From: Caldilineae bacterium | GTDB taxonomy: Bacteria; Chloroflexota; Anaerolineae; J102 | Assembly (NCBI GenBank): GCA_011192085.1 | Contig: DUEQ01000497.1 | Location: forward strand, 1-5,870 | Length of the DNA stretch: 5,870 bases | Reading direction: 5' to 3' | Part shown: piece by piece, positions 1-5,870 of the stretch | Layout of the letters: each line of letters starts with the position of its first letter | How positions within the stretch are numbered: position 1 is the first letter of the stretch | Made by a program: the position numbers and the translations under genes | The notes under the pieces: generated by a model | The model's input: the letters and a program-made list of their open reading frames with translations, nothing else | Database searches by the model: none | What the model was told of the DNA's origin: nothing

Positions 1-44
1 AGGGCTTCGGGGATGAGGGAAAGATAAAGGTAGCGTTGAGTCAT
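1..44 (-). CDS. 5' end of an unidentified gene, cut by the window edge
   Basis: Only 14 full codons are visible, reading MTQRYLYLSLIPEA, followed by two bases of a leucine codon. The ATG at 44-42 is supported by a strong Shine-Dalgarno GGAGG six bases upstream and by a well-formed extended -10 promoter before that, so this looks like a real gene start rather than a chance reading. It lies 67 bases downstream of the gltX stop, on the same strand. It may be partly co-transcribed with gltX and partly driven by its own promoter. The visible residues show no signal peptide and no recognisable motif. I do not recognise the family, and no function can be given from this fragment. Confidence 0.6.
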   Translation of the reverse strand, partial: MTQRYLYLSLIPEA

Positions 45-50
45 CGCGGG

Positions 51-55
51 CCTCC
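51..55 (-). promoter_or_regulatory. Ribosome binding site of the partial left-edge gene
   Basis: The minus strand reads GGAGG followed by six bases and ATG (44-42). It is the strongest Shine-Dalgarno match in the window and is the main reason for calling the partial gene at the left edge. Confidence 0.65.
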
Positions 56-95
56 GAAACGGCGTGAGCGAGGTTCAGAAATCGATATGACTTTC

Positions 96-126
96 ATTAT
101 ATCATCCCAGCTCAGGCTTGTTCCAA
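96..126 (-). promoter_or_regulatory. Putative extended -10 promoter at the end of gltX
   Basis: On the minus strand 104-96 reads TGATATAAT: a perfect TATAAT preceded by TG one base upstream, which is the extended -10 consensus for the housekeeping sigma factor. A weak -35 candidate, TTGGAA (126-121), lies 19 bases upstream, inside the last codons of gltX. The spacing is long, but extended -10 promoters depend little on the -35. Transcription would start near 88-90 and give a leader of about 45 bases before the ATG at 44. This would let the downstream gene be expressed independently of gltX. The motif is seen directly; its activity is inferred. Confidence 0.5.
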
Positions 127-1623
127 ATGCGCCCGAAGCTGGTTCAGCGCCCGACGCAGTCGGGTCAAGCTGGCATCCTTGCCCAAGGCGACGAGGATGG
201 GAAAGAGGGGCGGGGTGACCTTCTTGCCCGTCAGGGCCTGGCGGATGGGCGCGAATACCTGGCCCGCTTTCCATCCCCTGGCCTCGGCCAGCGCTCGCAG
301 CGTCGATTCCAAGGTCTCTTCGTCCCAGCCATCCACGCGCTCCAGGGTCTCGATGATGGCATCGAGGATGACGAGCGCCTCCTCGGGCGTAGTCTTGCGG
401 GGGACAAGGCTCTGGGGATCGCCCAGATCCACCTCATCCACATAGAGATAATCCACCCATTGCGCGGCCTCGGTCAGGCGCTTGATGCGTTCCTGCACGT
501 GGGGCAAAAGTGGATTCAGGCGGCGGTCCTGGGCCAGCTCCGCTTCGGGAACGCCCAGATCGCGGCTCAGATAAGGAAGCAGGCGGCGACGGAACTCCTC
601 GACATCAAGCTGGCGGATGTAGACGCCGTTCATCCAGTCCAACTTCTCCACAGGGAAGCGGGCGGGCGCAGGGTTGATGGCCTTGAGATCGAAATGCTTG
701 ATAGCTGTTTCCCGGTCGTAGATCTCGGTGCGGTCATCCAGGGACCAGCCAATGCCGCTGAGGAAATTGAAAAGCGCCTCGGGCAGATAGCCATAGTCGG
801 GATATTCATGCAGCATGATGGGCACATTTCCGCCCTCGGGCGTCTTCAAATCTCGTTTGCTGAGCTTGCCCTTGCCGCTGGGTTTGAGGATGCTGGGCGT
901 GTGTGCGAACGCGGGCAGGTCCCAGCCAAAGAATTGATAAAGCAGAACATGCAGAGGCGCGGAGGAGATCCATTCCTCGCCCCGGATGACATGGGTGATC
1001 GCCATGTCGTGGTCATCCACCACCACGGCCAGGTGATAGGTGGGATAGCCGTCAGCCTTGAGCAGCACCGCGTCCTGCAATTCCCGCACGTCGAAGGTCA
1101 CCCGGCCGCGGATCTCGTCCTCGAACGCGACCTCGCCCTCCAGGGGTGCGGCCAAACGCACGACCCAGGACCGGCCCTCAGCCTCCTTCGCGGCCCGCTC
1201 CTCCTGCGTCAGCCAACGACAGCGGCGGTCATAGCCCACCTTCTGCTTCCGGGCCTGCTGCTCGGCCCGCATCTCGGCCAGCTCCTCGGGCGTGCAGTAG
1301 CAGCGATAGGCGTGACCATGCGCCACGAGCCAGTCCGCGGCCTCCTGATATTTAGGCAGGCGTTGGGACTGGATGTAGGGCGCGTGGGGCCCGCCCACAT
1401 CCGGGCCTTCGTCCCAGTCCAGGCCCAGCCAGCGCAGGCCGGCGATGATCTTGTCCAGCGCGTCGAGGACATAGCGCTTGCGGTCCGTGTCTTCGATGCG
1501 GAGGATGAACTGGCCGCCGGTGTGGCGGGCGTAGAGCCAGGCGAAGAGCGCGGTGCGCGCGCCGCCGATGTGGAGATAGCCGGTGGGGCTGGGGGCGAAT
1601 CGGGTTCGAGCGGGTTGGGTCAT
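112..1623 (-). CDS. gltX: Glutamyl-tRNA synthetase (GluRS, class I)
   Basis: 503 residues, close to the usual bacterial GluRS length. The enzyme joins glutamate to tRNA-Glu in the cytoplasm using ATP. The class I fold is clear: RFAPSPTG at residues 8-15 leads into the HIGH-type motif HIGG at 18-21, then LRIEDTD at 41-47. The active-site stretch DGYPTYHLAVVVDDH is at 191-205, and the KMSKS-type motif is KLSKR at 253-257. The remainder, from about 300 on, is the helical anticodon-binding half. A zinc-type insert is present as C108-x-C110-x24-C135, but the fourth ligand position (137) is Trp, where E. coli has His. The start at 1623 is chosen because GAGGAA lies seven bases upstream and homology begins there; the frame stays open upstream to an ATG at 1722, but those 33 residues look like non-coding leader. 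Since glnS is nearby, this GluRS is probably the discriminating type, although the residues that decide this were not identified. It is third in a same-strand series of four genes. Confidence 0.97.
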   Translation of the reverse strand: MTQPARTRFAPSPTGYLHIGGARTALFAWLYARHTGGQFILRIEDTDRKRYVLDALDKIIAGLRWLGLDWDEGPDVGGPHAPYIQSQRLPKYQEAADWLVAHGHAYRCYCTPEELAEMRAEQQARKQKVGYDRRCRWLTQEERAAKEAEGRSWVVRLAAPLEGEVAFEDEIRGRVTFDVRELQDAVLLKADGYPTYHLAVVVDDHDMAITHVIRGEEWISSAPLHVLLYQFFGWDLPAFAHTPSILKPSGKGKLSKRDLKTPEGGNVPIMLHEYPDYGYLPEALFNFLSGIGWSLDDRTEIYDRETAIKHFDLKAINPAPARFPVEKLDWMNGVYIRQLDVEEFRRRLLPYLSRDLGVPEAELAQDRRLNPLLPHVQERIKRLTEAAQWVDYLYVDEVDLGDPQSLVPRKTTPEEALVILDAIIETLERVDGWDEETLESTLRALAEARGWKAGQVFAPIRQALTGKKVTPPLFPILVALGKDASLTRLRRALNQLRAHLEQA

Positions 1624-1630
1624 GGGAATG

Positions 1631-1636
1631 TTCCTC
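1631..1636 (-). promoter_or_regulatory. Ribosome binding site that sets the gltX start
   Basis: The minus strand reads GAGGAA, seven bases before the ATG at 1623-1621. It supports this start over the in-frame upstream ATG at 1722. Confidence 0.6.
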
Positions 1637-1704
1637 GATAGGATGATAAAGGAGGGGCAAATCAGGCGCGCTACGGGCGACGGCCCGCGTCTACTGATGA
1701 AAGG

Positions 1705-1778
1705 CTCACGCAAAGACGCCAAGGGCGCAAAGATTCTTCCTTTCTTTTTCCCTTAGCGGCTTTGCGCCTTTGCGTGAG
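1705..1778. repeat. Imperfect inverted repeat built of 9-nt CGCAAAG units
   Basis: The left arm (1705-1732, 28 nt) and right arm (1760-1778, 19 nt) are reverse complements apart from one 9-nt bulge. The left arm is CTCACGCAAAG + ACGCCAAGG + GCGCAAAG; the complement of the right arm is CTCACGCAAAG + GCGCAAAG. The extra 9 nt is one more copy of the degenerate unit, so the arms look like tandem 9-mers that gain or lose units. The 27-nt loop (1733-1759) is purine-rich on the minus strand and contains the TAA stop of the glycosyltransferase gene. From memory, repeats of this CGCAAAG type are scattered between genes in many environmental bacterial genomes and often add 'HAKAQ'-like tails to annotated proteins. 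On the plus strand the right arm is followed by T6 (1782-1787), giving a terminator-like shape in the direction opposite to all genes here. Confidence 0.8.
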
Positions 1779-3450
1779 ATCTTTTTTGAAGCAGCGTGTA
1801 GATGAACGTAGTGCGGTTGGGGTCGGTAAAGGAGATGAGAAATCTCACCTCGGGCGGAGCTGTCGCGGGGTCGGATAGAAATTGCAACTGAGGACGCACG
1901 GTTCGCATCTCCCAATCATCGATGACCAGATAGCGACCATGCCTGGCCCGGCCATAGGCCAGGATCTGCGGCCAGTGGGCGTTGGGCAGGGGGATGACCG
2001 CGCGGTCGGCATAGACCCCGATCTCCGCGTTGCGGGTCATGATCACCGCGTCAGGTTCGGCGTTTTCGGCCAGCCAGCGCGCGGCCTGGTTATGAGAGAA
2101 GCTGTAAGTGCGCTGGCCCGCCTGCGCGGCCGCGACCTGGTTTTTGCCCATCATCCCGACCACGGCCAGCAGGATGACCCCCGCCCACAGGAAACCCAGG
2201 AGGTTGTTCAGGCCGACGATGAGGATCGCGCTGGATGCCCCCCGCCCACAGGAACCCCAGGGTTTCAGTTTGGGCCATGGAGCCAGAGTCTCGCCCGCCC
2301 AACGCATGACCACATCCAGGCCGCGGGCGGCCCAGATGAGCGCGATGGGAACCCAGGGAACCAGGAGGCGGGGCTGGGCGTGGAAGAGGGGCACGACGCC
2401 CAGGGGAAGCAGCGCGGCCAGGAGAAAAAGTTCGCTGAGGATGCGCGCTTTCGACCAGGGTCGGGCCCATAAACCGAAAGCCGCCAATCCCGCCAGTACC
2501 GGCCCCAGCAGCGGATGGATCATGGCCTGGGCTGCCTTTCTGACATTGACCAGGATCCTCCTCAGCGCGCCTGCGGGGTCCGATCGGATGACCCCAAGCA
2601 TGCTGATCTCGAACCGCTCAGGCGAGAACCACAGGATCTCCTCGCCCGTGCTGTCCAACAGGGATCCGTAATCATTGCCCAGGGCGTTGCCTTCCTCCAC
2701 AATCTGCACGCTCATGGCCGCGGTGAGGCCGGTTTTGCCGCTGAGGATGATATGCCCCGTGTGCTGGTAGAGATAGATGAGATAAGGAAGCGCCAGGGTC
2801 AGGAACAAGGCCAGGTAGAGGGCCATGGGCCGCCAGTAGCGCCCCTTGTAAAGGGTGACGCCCGCGAGGATGAACGCGAACCAAGCCCACCAGATGAGCC
2901 CCTCGGGCCGGGTGAGATAGCTGAAACCAAAGGCCAGGCCCGCCAGCGCATAGGGCTTCCAATCCTCGCCCCCAAGGGCCCGCCACGCGGCCCACAGCCC
3001 CGCAAACAGCCAGGCCATGAACAGGGATTCGGTCATGCTGCCCCAGTAGAGGGGTTGGACGGCCAGCGCGCTGGACATGGCCGCGAGGAGGGCCGTCAAC
3101 AGGCCCAGACCCCGCCTTCCGGTGAGGTCGCGAGTCAGGCCATAGAGCACGCCCACCAGGACCGCACCCGCGACCACGTGCCAGACCAGCATGCCCGCGT
3201 CCAGGGGCGCGCCCAACTTCACAGCCAGGGCAGCCAGGTAGGGTCCCAGGGGGGGAGTGTGGAGCTCGGGCAGATTGTTCAGGCGATAGCCGCTCCCGCG
3301 CAGGAGGGAACGGGCCAGGAGGAGATAGTCGGGCTCATCCCAGCGGATAGACCGGGGCTGCAACGCCCACGCCACGCGCACGGCCAGGGCCAGGAAGAGA
3401 ATGGCCGCGAGGGCGATGGGCGTGAACCAGGAGCGTTGGCGAACAGCCAT
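1753..3450 (-). CDS. Membrane glycosyltransferase, GT39/ArnT-like (GT-C fold)
   Basis: 565 residues. The likely role is moving a sugar from a polyprenyl-phosphate carrier to a lipid, glycan or protein on the outer face of the membrane; the acceptor cannot be told. The first membrane helix (about 10-30) is followed by WDEPDYLLLARSLL, with the Asp38-Glu39 pair typical of the first external loop in GT-C enzymes. Then come HTPPLGPY (64-71), WGSMTES with Glu141, and YLTRPEG (178-184), all in the positions seen in GT39/PMT_2 proteins. Many hydrophobic segments follow, the last at about 406-434, then a soluble C-terminal domain of some 120 residues. The start at 3450 gives a normal N-terminus, but no Shine-Dalgarno precedes it (CACCCCCC before ATG). 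It lies 52 bp after glnS and may be co-transcribed with it. Two oddities: the last residues, RSHAKAQSR, are encoded by an inverted repeat, and a 29-bp direct repeat sits before and within the last helix. The family call is firm; specificity is unknown. Confidence 0.85.
   Translation of the reverse strand: MAVRQRSWFTPIALAAILFLALAVRVAWALQPRSIRWDEPDYLLLARSLLRGSGYRLNNLPELHTPPLGPYLAALAVKLGAPLDAGMLVWHVVAGAVLVGVLYGLTRDLTGRRGLGLLTALLAAMSSALAVQPLYWGSMTESLFMAWLFAGLWAAWRALGGEDWKPYALAGLAFGFSYLTRPEGLIWWAWFAFILAGVTLYKGRYWRPMALYLALFLTLALPYLIYLYQHTGHIILSGKTGLTAAMSVQIVEEGNALGNDYGSLLDSTGEEILWFSPERFEISMLGVIRSDPAGALRRILVNVRKAAQAMIHPLLGPVLAGLAAFGLWARPWSKARILSELFLLAALLPLGVVPLFHAQPRLLVPWVPIALIWAARGLDVVMRWAGETLAPWPKLKPWGSCGRGASSAILIVGLNNLLGFLWAGVILLAVVGMMGKNQVAAAQAGQRTYSFSHNQAARWLAENAEPDAVIMTRNAEIGVYADRAVIPLPNAHWPQILAYGRARHGRYLVIDDWEMRTVRPQLQFLSDPATAPPEVRFLISFTDPNRTTFIYTLLQKRSHAKAQSR
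2172..2261. repeat. Two 29-bp direct repeats, 61 bp apart, inside the glycosyltransferase gene
   Basis: Copies at 2172-2200 and 2233-2261 match at 27 of 29 bases (A/C differences at repeat positions 6 and 23). The 61-bp offset is not a multiple of three, so the two copies are read in different frames: the left copy encodes LGFLWAGVI within the last membrane helix, and the right copy encodes PWGSCGRGAS just before it. A weaker match with small gaps (CTGAA…CC…CTGGG on the minus strand) extends beyond the right side of each copy. Confidence 0.85.
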
Positions 3451-3455
3451 GGGGG

Positions 3456-3483
3456 GTGAGTAGTAGTCAGTAAGCCGTAATCA
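3456..3483. repeat. Degenerate tandem heptamers in the glnS-glycosyltransferase spacer
   Basis: The plus strand reads in strict 7-base phase GTGAGTA, GTAGTCA, GTAAGCC, GTAATCA; the last three fit a GTARTCA consensus with a few changes. The tract fills about half of the 52-bp spacer and ends six bases from the glycosyltransferase ATG. It may be a short simple-sequence repeat of the kind often found between genes. With so few copies, chance is possible. No terminator or ribosome binding site was seen in this spacer. Confidence 0.4.
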
Positions 3484-3502
3484 GACTCTGTGTGCGTTGT
3501 AG

Positions 3503-5818
3503 CTACGACAAAGCCGCTTCCAGCAATCGTCGGACGACCTGGGCGTCGGCCTGGCCCTGGGTGGCCCGCATGACCTGCCCCATGAAGAAGCCGATCAGTC
3601 CCGTCTTGCCCCCGCGATAGGCCGCGACTTTGTCGGGATTGGCAGCGAGGACCTGGGCGATGACGGCCTGGAGCGCGGCCTCGTCGCTGATCTTGGTCAT
3701 GCCGCGGGCCTGGACAATGGCTTCGGGGTCCTGACCCGTGGCGATCATCGCATCCAATACCTGCTGGCCCTGACGCTTGTTGATGACGCCCTCCTCCACC
3801 AGCTTCACCAGCCGGGCGAAGGACGCGCCATGGAAGGGCAGATCGGTGATGGGGCGTTCTTTCAGCACAGCCAACAGGCGGTTGATGAACCAGTTGGCCA
3901 GGGCCTTGCCCCCCTCGGGGTAAACCTCCATGGCCTGGTGGAAGAATCGCACGTGGCGGATGTCGCCGGTGATGATGTCGGCCTGGCGTTCGGTCAGGCC
4001 CACGTGAGACTGGAGCTTATCGTAAGCCGCCTGGAGGTCGGGATTCTGCGCCCGCGCGTGGACGCGGGCATCGGACGCACGGTCCGCTTCCCCCGCGGGT
4101 TCAGGCCGGGACGCGAACGGTGATGGCTGGGCCTCTTTCCTGGCGGGCGCACGCTTCTGCTGTTTTTTCCAACTATCCCGCAGGGTGATGATGCGGTTGA
4201 AGACCAGCGCGTCGGGTCGGCTGTCCTCGCTATCCTGGATGAAATAGCCCAACCGCTCGAACTGATAGCGGGTGTCCGGTGGATCGTCCAGCACGCTGGG
4301 CTCCACCCGGGCGTGGGGCATGACTTTCAGGCTGTTGGGGTTCAGATTGTCCAGAAAAGAGCCGCCCTCGGGGAAATCGTAAGGATCGGGCGTGGCGAAA
4401 AGACGATCATAGAGCCGCACCTCCGCGGGGATGGCGCGGGCCGCGTCCACCCAGTGGATGGCGGCCCAGACCTTGACGCCCTCGGGCCGGGCGCCCAGGG
4501 AATCGGGCAAGTAGGAACAATGCAGCTCCACCACCTCGCCCGTATCCGGGTCCTGCACCACCTCGTCGCAGGTGATGACGTAGGCGTGGCGCAGGCGCAC
4601 GCTGCGGCCCGGAGCCAGGCGCTTGAACCCCTTGGGCGGGGCCAGGCTGAAGTCGTCTCGCTCGATGAAAATCTCTCGGGAGAAGGGCACAGGCCGAGTC
4701 CCCGCTTTGGGGATGTCCCGGGGCCAATAACTGGCCTCGATCATCTCGCTTTGGCCTTGGGGATAATTCGTGATGACCACCTTGAGCGGGTTCAGCACGG
4801 CCAGGACGCGCGGGGCGCGGGTGTTGAGGTCATCGCGGATCGCATGCTCGAAGCGGACCAGCTCCACCCGACTGTTGGTCTTGGCCACGCCCACCCCCTC
4901 GACGAACGCGCGGATGGCCTCGGGCGTAACGCCGCGACGGCGCAGGCCCGAGATGGTGGGCATGCGCGGGTCATCCCAGCCGCTGACATATCCCCCCTCC
5001 ACAAGCTGGCGCAGATAGCGCTTGCTGAGCACCGTGTAATCCAGCTCCAGCCGGGCGAATTCATACTGCCGGGGCTGAGGCGGCGAAATGAGATGATCCA
5101 CCAGCCAGTCGTAGATGGCCCGATTGTTCTCGAACTCCAGGGTGCAGAGGGAGTGGGTGATGCGTTCGATACCGTCGGAGAGGGGATGGGCGAAGTCGTA
5201 CATGGGATAGATGCACCACGCATCGCCCGTGCGGTAGTGGGTCGCGTGCTTGATGCGATAGAGGATGGGGTCGCGCAGGAGCATGTTGGGGCTGCTCATG
5301 TCGATCTTGGCCCGCAACACATGCGCGCCGTCGGGGAACTCGCCCGCGCGCATCCGTCGGAACAGATCCAGATTCTCCTCTACCGATCGATTGCGATAGG
5401 GGCTCTCCCGGCCCGGCTCGGTCACCGTGCCCCGATACTCGCGAATCTCATCCTCGCTGAGGCTGTCCACATAGGCCAACCCCCGCTTGATGAGCTCCTC
5501 CGCGAACTGATAGAGCTGTTCATAGTAATCGGACGCGAAATAGAGATGCTCGCCCCAGTCGTAGCCCAGCCAGCGGATGTCCCGCTGGATGGATTCCACA
5601 AACAGCATGTCCTCGGTCTCGGGATTCGTATCATCGAAGCGCAGATGGCACGCGCCTCCGAACTCCCCGGCGATGCTGAAGTTCAAGTTAATGGACTTCG
5701 CGTGCCCGATGTGGAGGAACCCGTTAGGCTCGGGGGGAAAGCGGGTGGTGACGGGGCGGTCGTAGACCCCGTTTTCCAGGTCTTGGGTGATGATGTCGCG
5801 AATGAAGTCTTTGGCCAT
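3503..5818 (-). CDS. glnS: Glutaminyl-tRNA synthetase with C-terminal YqeY/GatB-tail domain
   Basis: 771 residues, against about 554 for E. coli GlnRS. It charges tRNA-Gln with glutamine directly, in the cytoplasm. Residues 1-552 are the canonical enzyme: TRFPPEPNGFLHIGHAKS with HIGH at 36-39, LRFDDTNPE (59-67), YPMYDFAHPLSDGIERITHS (204-223), CTLEFENNR (225-233) and the KMSKS-type VLSKR at 263-267. The two-barrel anticodon-binding part follows, including VPFSREIFIERDDF and NPNSLKV and ending near LRDSWKK. Residues about 553-591 are a charged, Pro/Ala-rich linker. Residues about 592-771 match the tail of GatB and YqeY: ANWFINRLL (641-649) and FFMGQVMRATQG (744-755) are diagnostic. This fusion is known; in Deinococcus radiodurans the added domain assists tRNA-Gln binding. 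The start at 5818 agrees with homology (MAKDFIRDII). The frame stays open to the right edge but holds no ATG, GTG or TTG there. No Shine-Dalgarno is present. It is the first gene of the same-strand series seen here. Confidence 0.97.
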   Translation of the reverse strand: MAKDFIRDIITQDLENGVYDRPVTTRFPPEPNGFLHIGHAKSINLNFSIAGEFGGACHLRFDDTNPETEDMLFVESIQRDIRWLGYDWGEHLYFASDYYEQLYQFAEELIKRGLAYVDSLSEDEIREYRGTVTEPGRESPYRNRSVEENLDLFRRMRAGEFPDGAHVLRAKIDMSSPNMLLRDPILYRIKHATHYRTGDAWCIYPMYDFAHPLSDGIERITHSLCTLEFENNRAIYDWLVDHLISPPQPRQYEFARLELDYTVLSKRYLRQLVEGGYVSGWDDPRMPTISGLRRRGVTPEAIRAFVEGVGVAKTNSRVELVRFEHAIRDDLNTRAPRVLAVLNPLKVVITNYPQGQSEMIEASYWPRDIPKAGTRPVPFSREIFIERDDFSLAPPKGFKRLAPGRSVRLRHAYVITCDEVVQDPDTGEVVELHCSYLPDSLGARPEGVKVWAAIHWVDAARAIPAEVRLYDRLFATPDPYDFPEGGSFLDNLNPNSLKVMPHARVEPSVLDDPPDTRYQFERLGYFIQDSEDSRPDALVFNRIITLRDSWKKQQKRAPARKEAQPSPFASRPEPAGEADRASDARVHARAQNPDLQAAYDKLQSHVGLTERQADIITGDIRHVRFFHQAMEVYPEGGKALANWFINRLLAVLKERPITDLPFHGASFARLVKLVEEGVINKRQGQQVLDAMIATGQDPEAIVQARGMTKISDEAALQAVIAQVLAANPDKVAAYRGGKTGLIGFFMGQVMRATQGQADAQVVRRLLEAALS

Positions 5819-5870
5819 GGGAATAGGAATGGAAGGAGGGATAAAGATAACGAAATTGACGCTGATGATC
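5819..5870 (-). other. Pyrimidine-rich leader upstream of glnS
   Basis: The minus strand just before the glnS ATG is a C/T-rich tract (CCCTCCTTCCATTCCTATTC) with no Shine-Dalgarno. None of the three minus-strand frames contains a stop in these 52 bases, which reflects the pyrimidine bias. A weak AT-rich stretch (TTATCTTTAT, 5850-5841) could hold a -10 element, but no convincing -35 is visible, so no promoter is called. Whether a further upstream gene is co-transcribed cannot be seen from this window. Confidence 0.4.

Noticed and set aside
118..1641. A 507-codon open frame on the plus strand opposite gltX
   Set aside because: It mirrors gltX almost end to end, shows no recognisable domain, and is explained by GC-rich codon use that leaves few antisense stops. 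GltX itself carries all the conserved motifs.
1674..1687. Small hairpin CGGGC-GACG-GCCCG in the gltX leader
   Set aside because: A five-pair stem in GC-rich DNA is expected by chance, and no T-run, T-box features or anti-antiterminator follow it.
1624..1722. A 33-codon N-terminal extension of GltX starting at 1722
   Set aside because: The extra residues precede the normal GluRS N-terminus, run into the inverted repeat region and skip the good ribosome binding site at 1631-1636.
1705..1787. The inverted repeat as a terminator for the glycosyltransferase gene
   Set aside because: The T-run follows the stem only on the plus strand, the loop is long (27 nt), and the glycosyltransferase stop lies inside the loop. 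It could end antisense transcripts, but it is not a standard terminator for these genes.
2090..2470. Possible frameshift in the glycosyltransferase near the 29-bp repeat
   Set aside because: The main frame reads as credible membrane protein on both sides of the repeat (before it LLPLGVVPLFHAQPRLLVPW, after it LLAVVGMM), so the gene is intact; the alternative frame has no protein-like character.
2515..3459. A 314-codon open frame on the plus strand opposite the glycosyltransferase
   Set aside because: The product is rich in Gln, Gly, Arg and Glu, with no motif, no ribosome binding site and no neighbour on that strand; it is a shadow of the membrane protein gene.
1..5870. A new defence, mobile or secondary-metabolism system
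   Set aside because: The complete genes are two housekeeping synthetases and one member of a known glycosyltransferase family; no nuclease, transposase, recombinase, toxin or CRISPR-like array was seen.

Overview
The window holds three complete genes and the first codons of a fourth, all on the minus strand, so it reads right to left: glnS (glutaminyl-tRNA synthetase with a C-terminal YqeY/GatB-tail domain), a GT39-type membrane glycosyltransferase, gltX (glutamyl-tRNA synthetase), and an unidentified gene that runs off the left edge at position 1. The sequence is GC-rich with dense coding. No mobile element, RNA gene or CRISPR array was seen.

The source is a bacterium. The GlnRS-YqeY architecture is best known from Deinococcus and also occurs in other lineages. 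Together with the gene style and a dispersed 'CGCAAAG'-type intergenic repeat, it suggests an environmental lineage such as Chloroflexota (Anaerolineae-like). This placement is an inference from memory of such genomes and is not proven by the sequence.

Layout from right to left: 5819-5870 is a pyrimidine-rich glnS leader without a Shine-Dalgarno site. 3503-5818 is glnS. 3451-3502 is a 52-bp spacer with degenerate heptamer repeats. 1753-3450 is the glycosyltransferase, which carries a 29-bp direct repeat near its last membrane helix and whose last codons lie inside an inverted repeat. 1624-1752 is a spacer with the rest of that repeat and the gltX ribosome binding site. 112-1623 is gltX. 45-111 is a spacer with a good extended -10 promoter and a strong ribosome binding site. 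1-44 is the start of the next gene.

Functionally, GltX charges tRNA-Glu and GlnS charges tRNA-Gln directly, so the organism has the direct Gln-tRNA route. The YqeY tail resembles the tRNA-binding tail of GatB from the alternative transamidation route. The glycosyltransferase between them has no evident link to tRNA charging. It probably adds a sugar from a polyprenyl-phosphate carrier to a lipid, glycan or protein at the membrane. No wholly new system is evident. The points most worth a second look are the repeat that forms the glycosyltransferase C-terminus, the out-of-frame internal repeat in that gene, the altered zinc site of GltX and the fused GlnRS.
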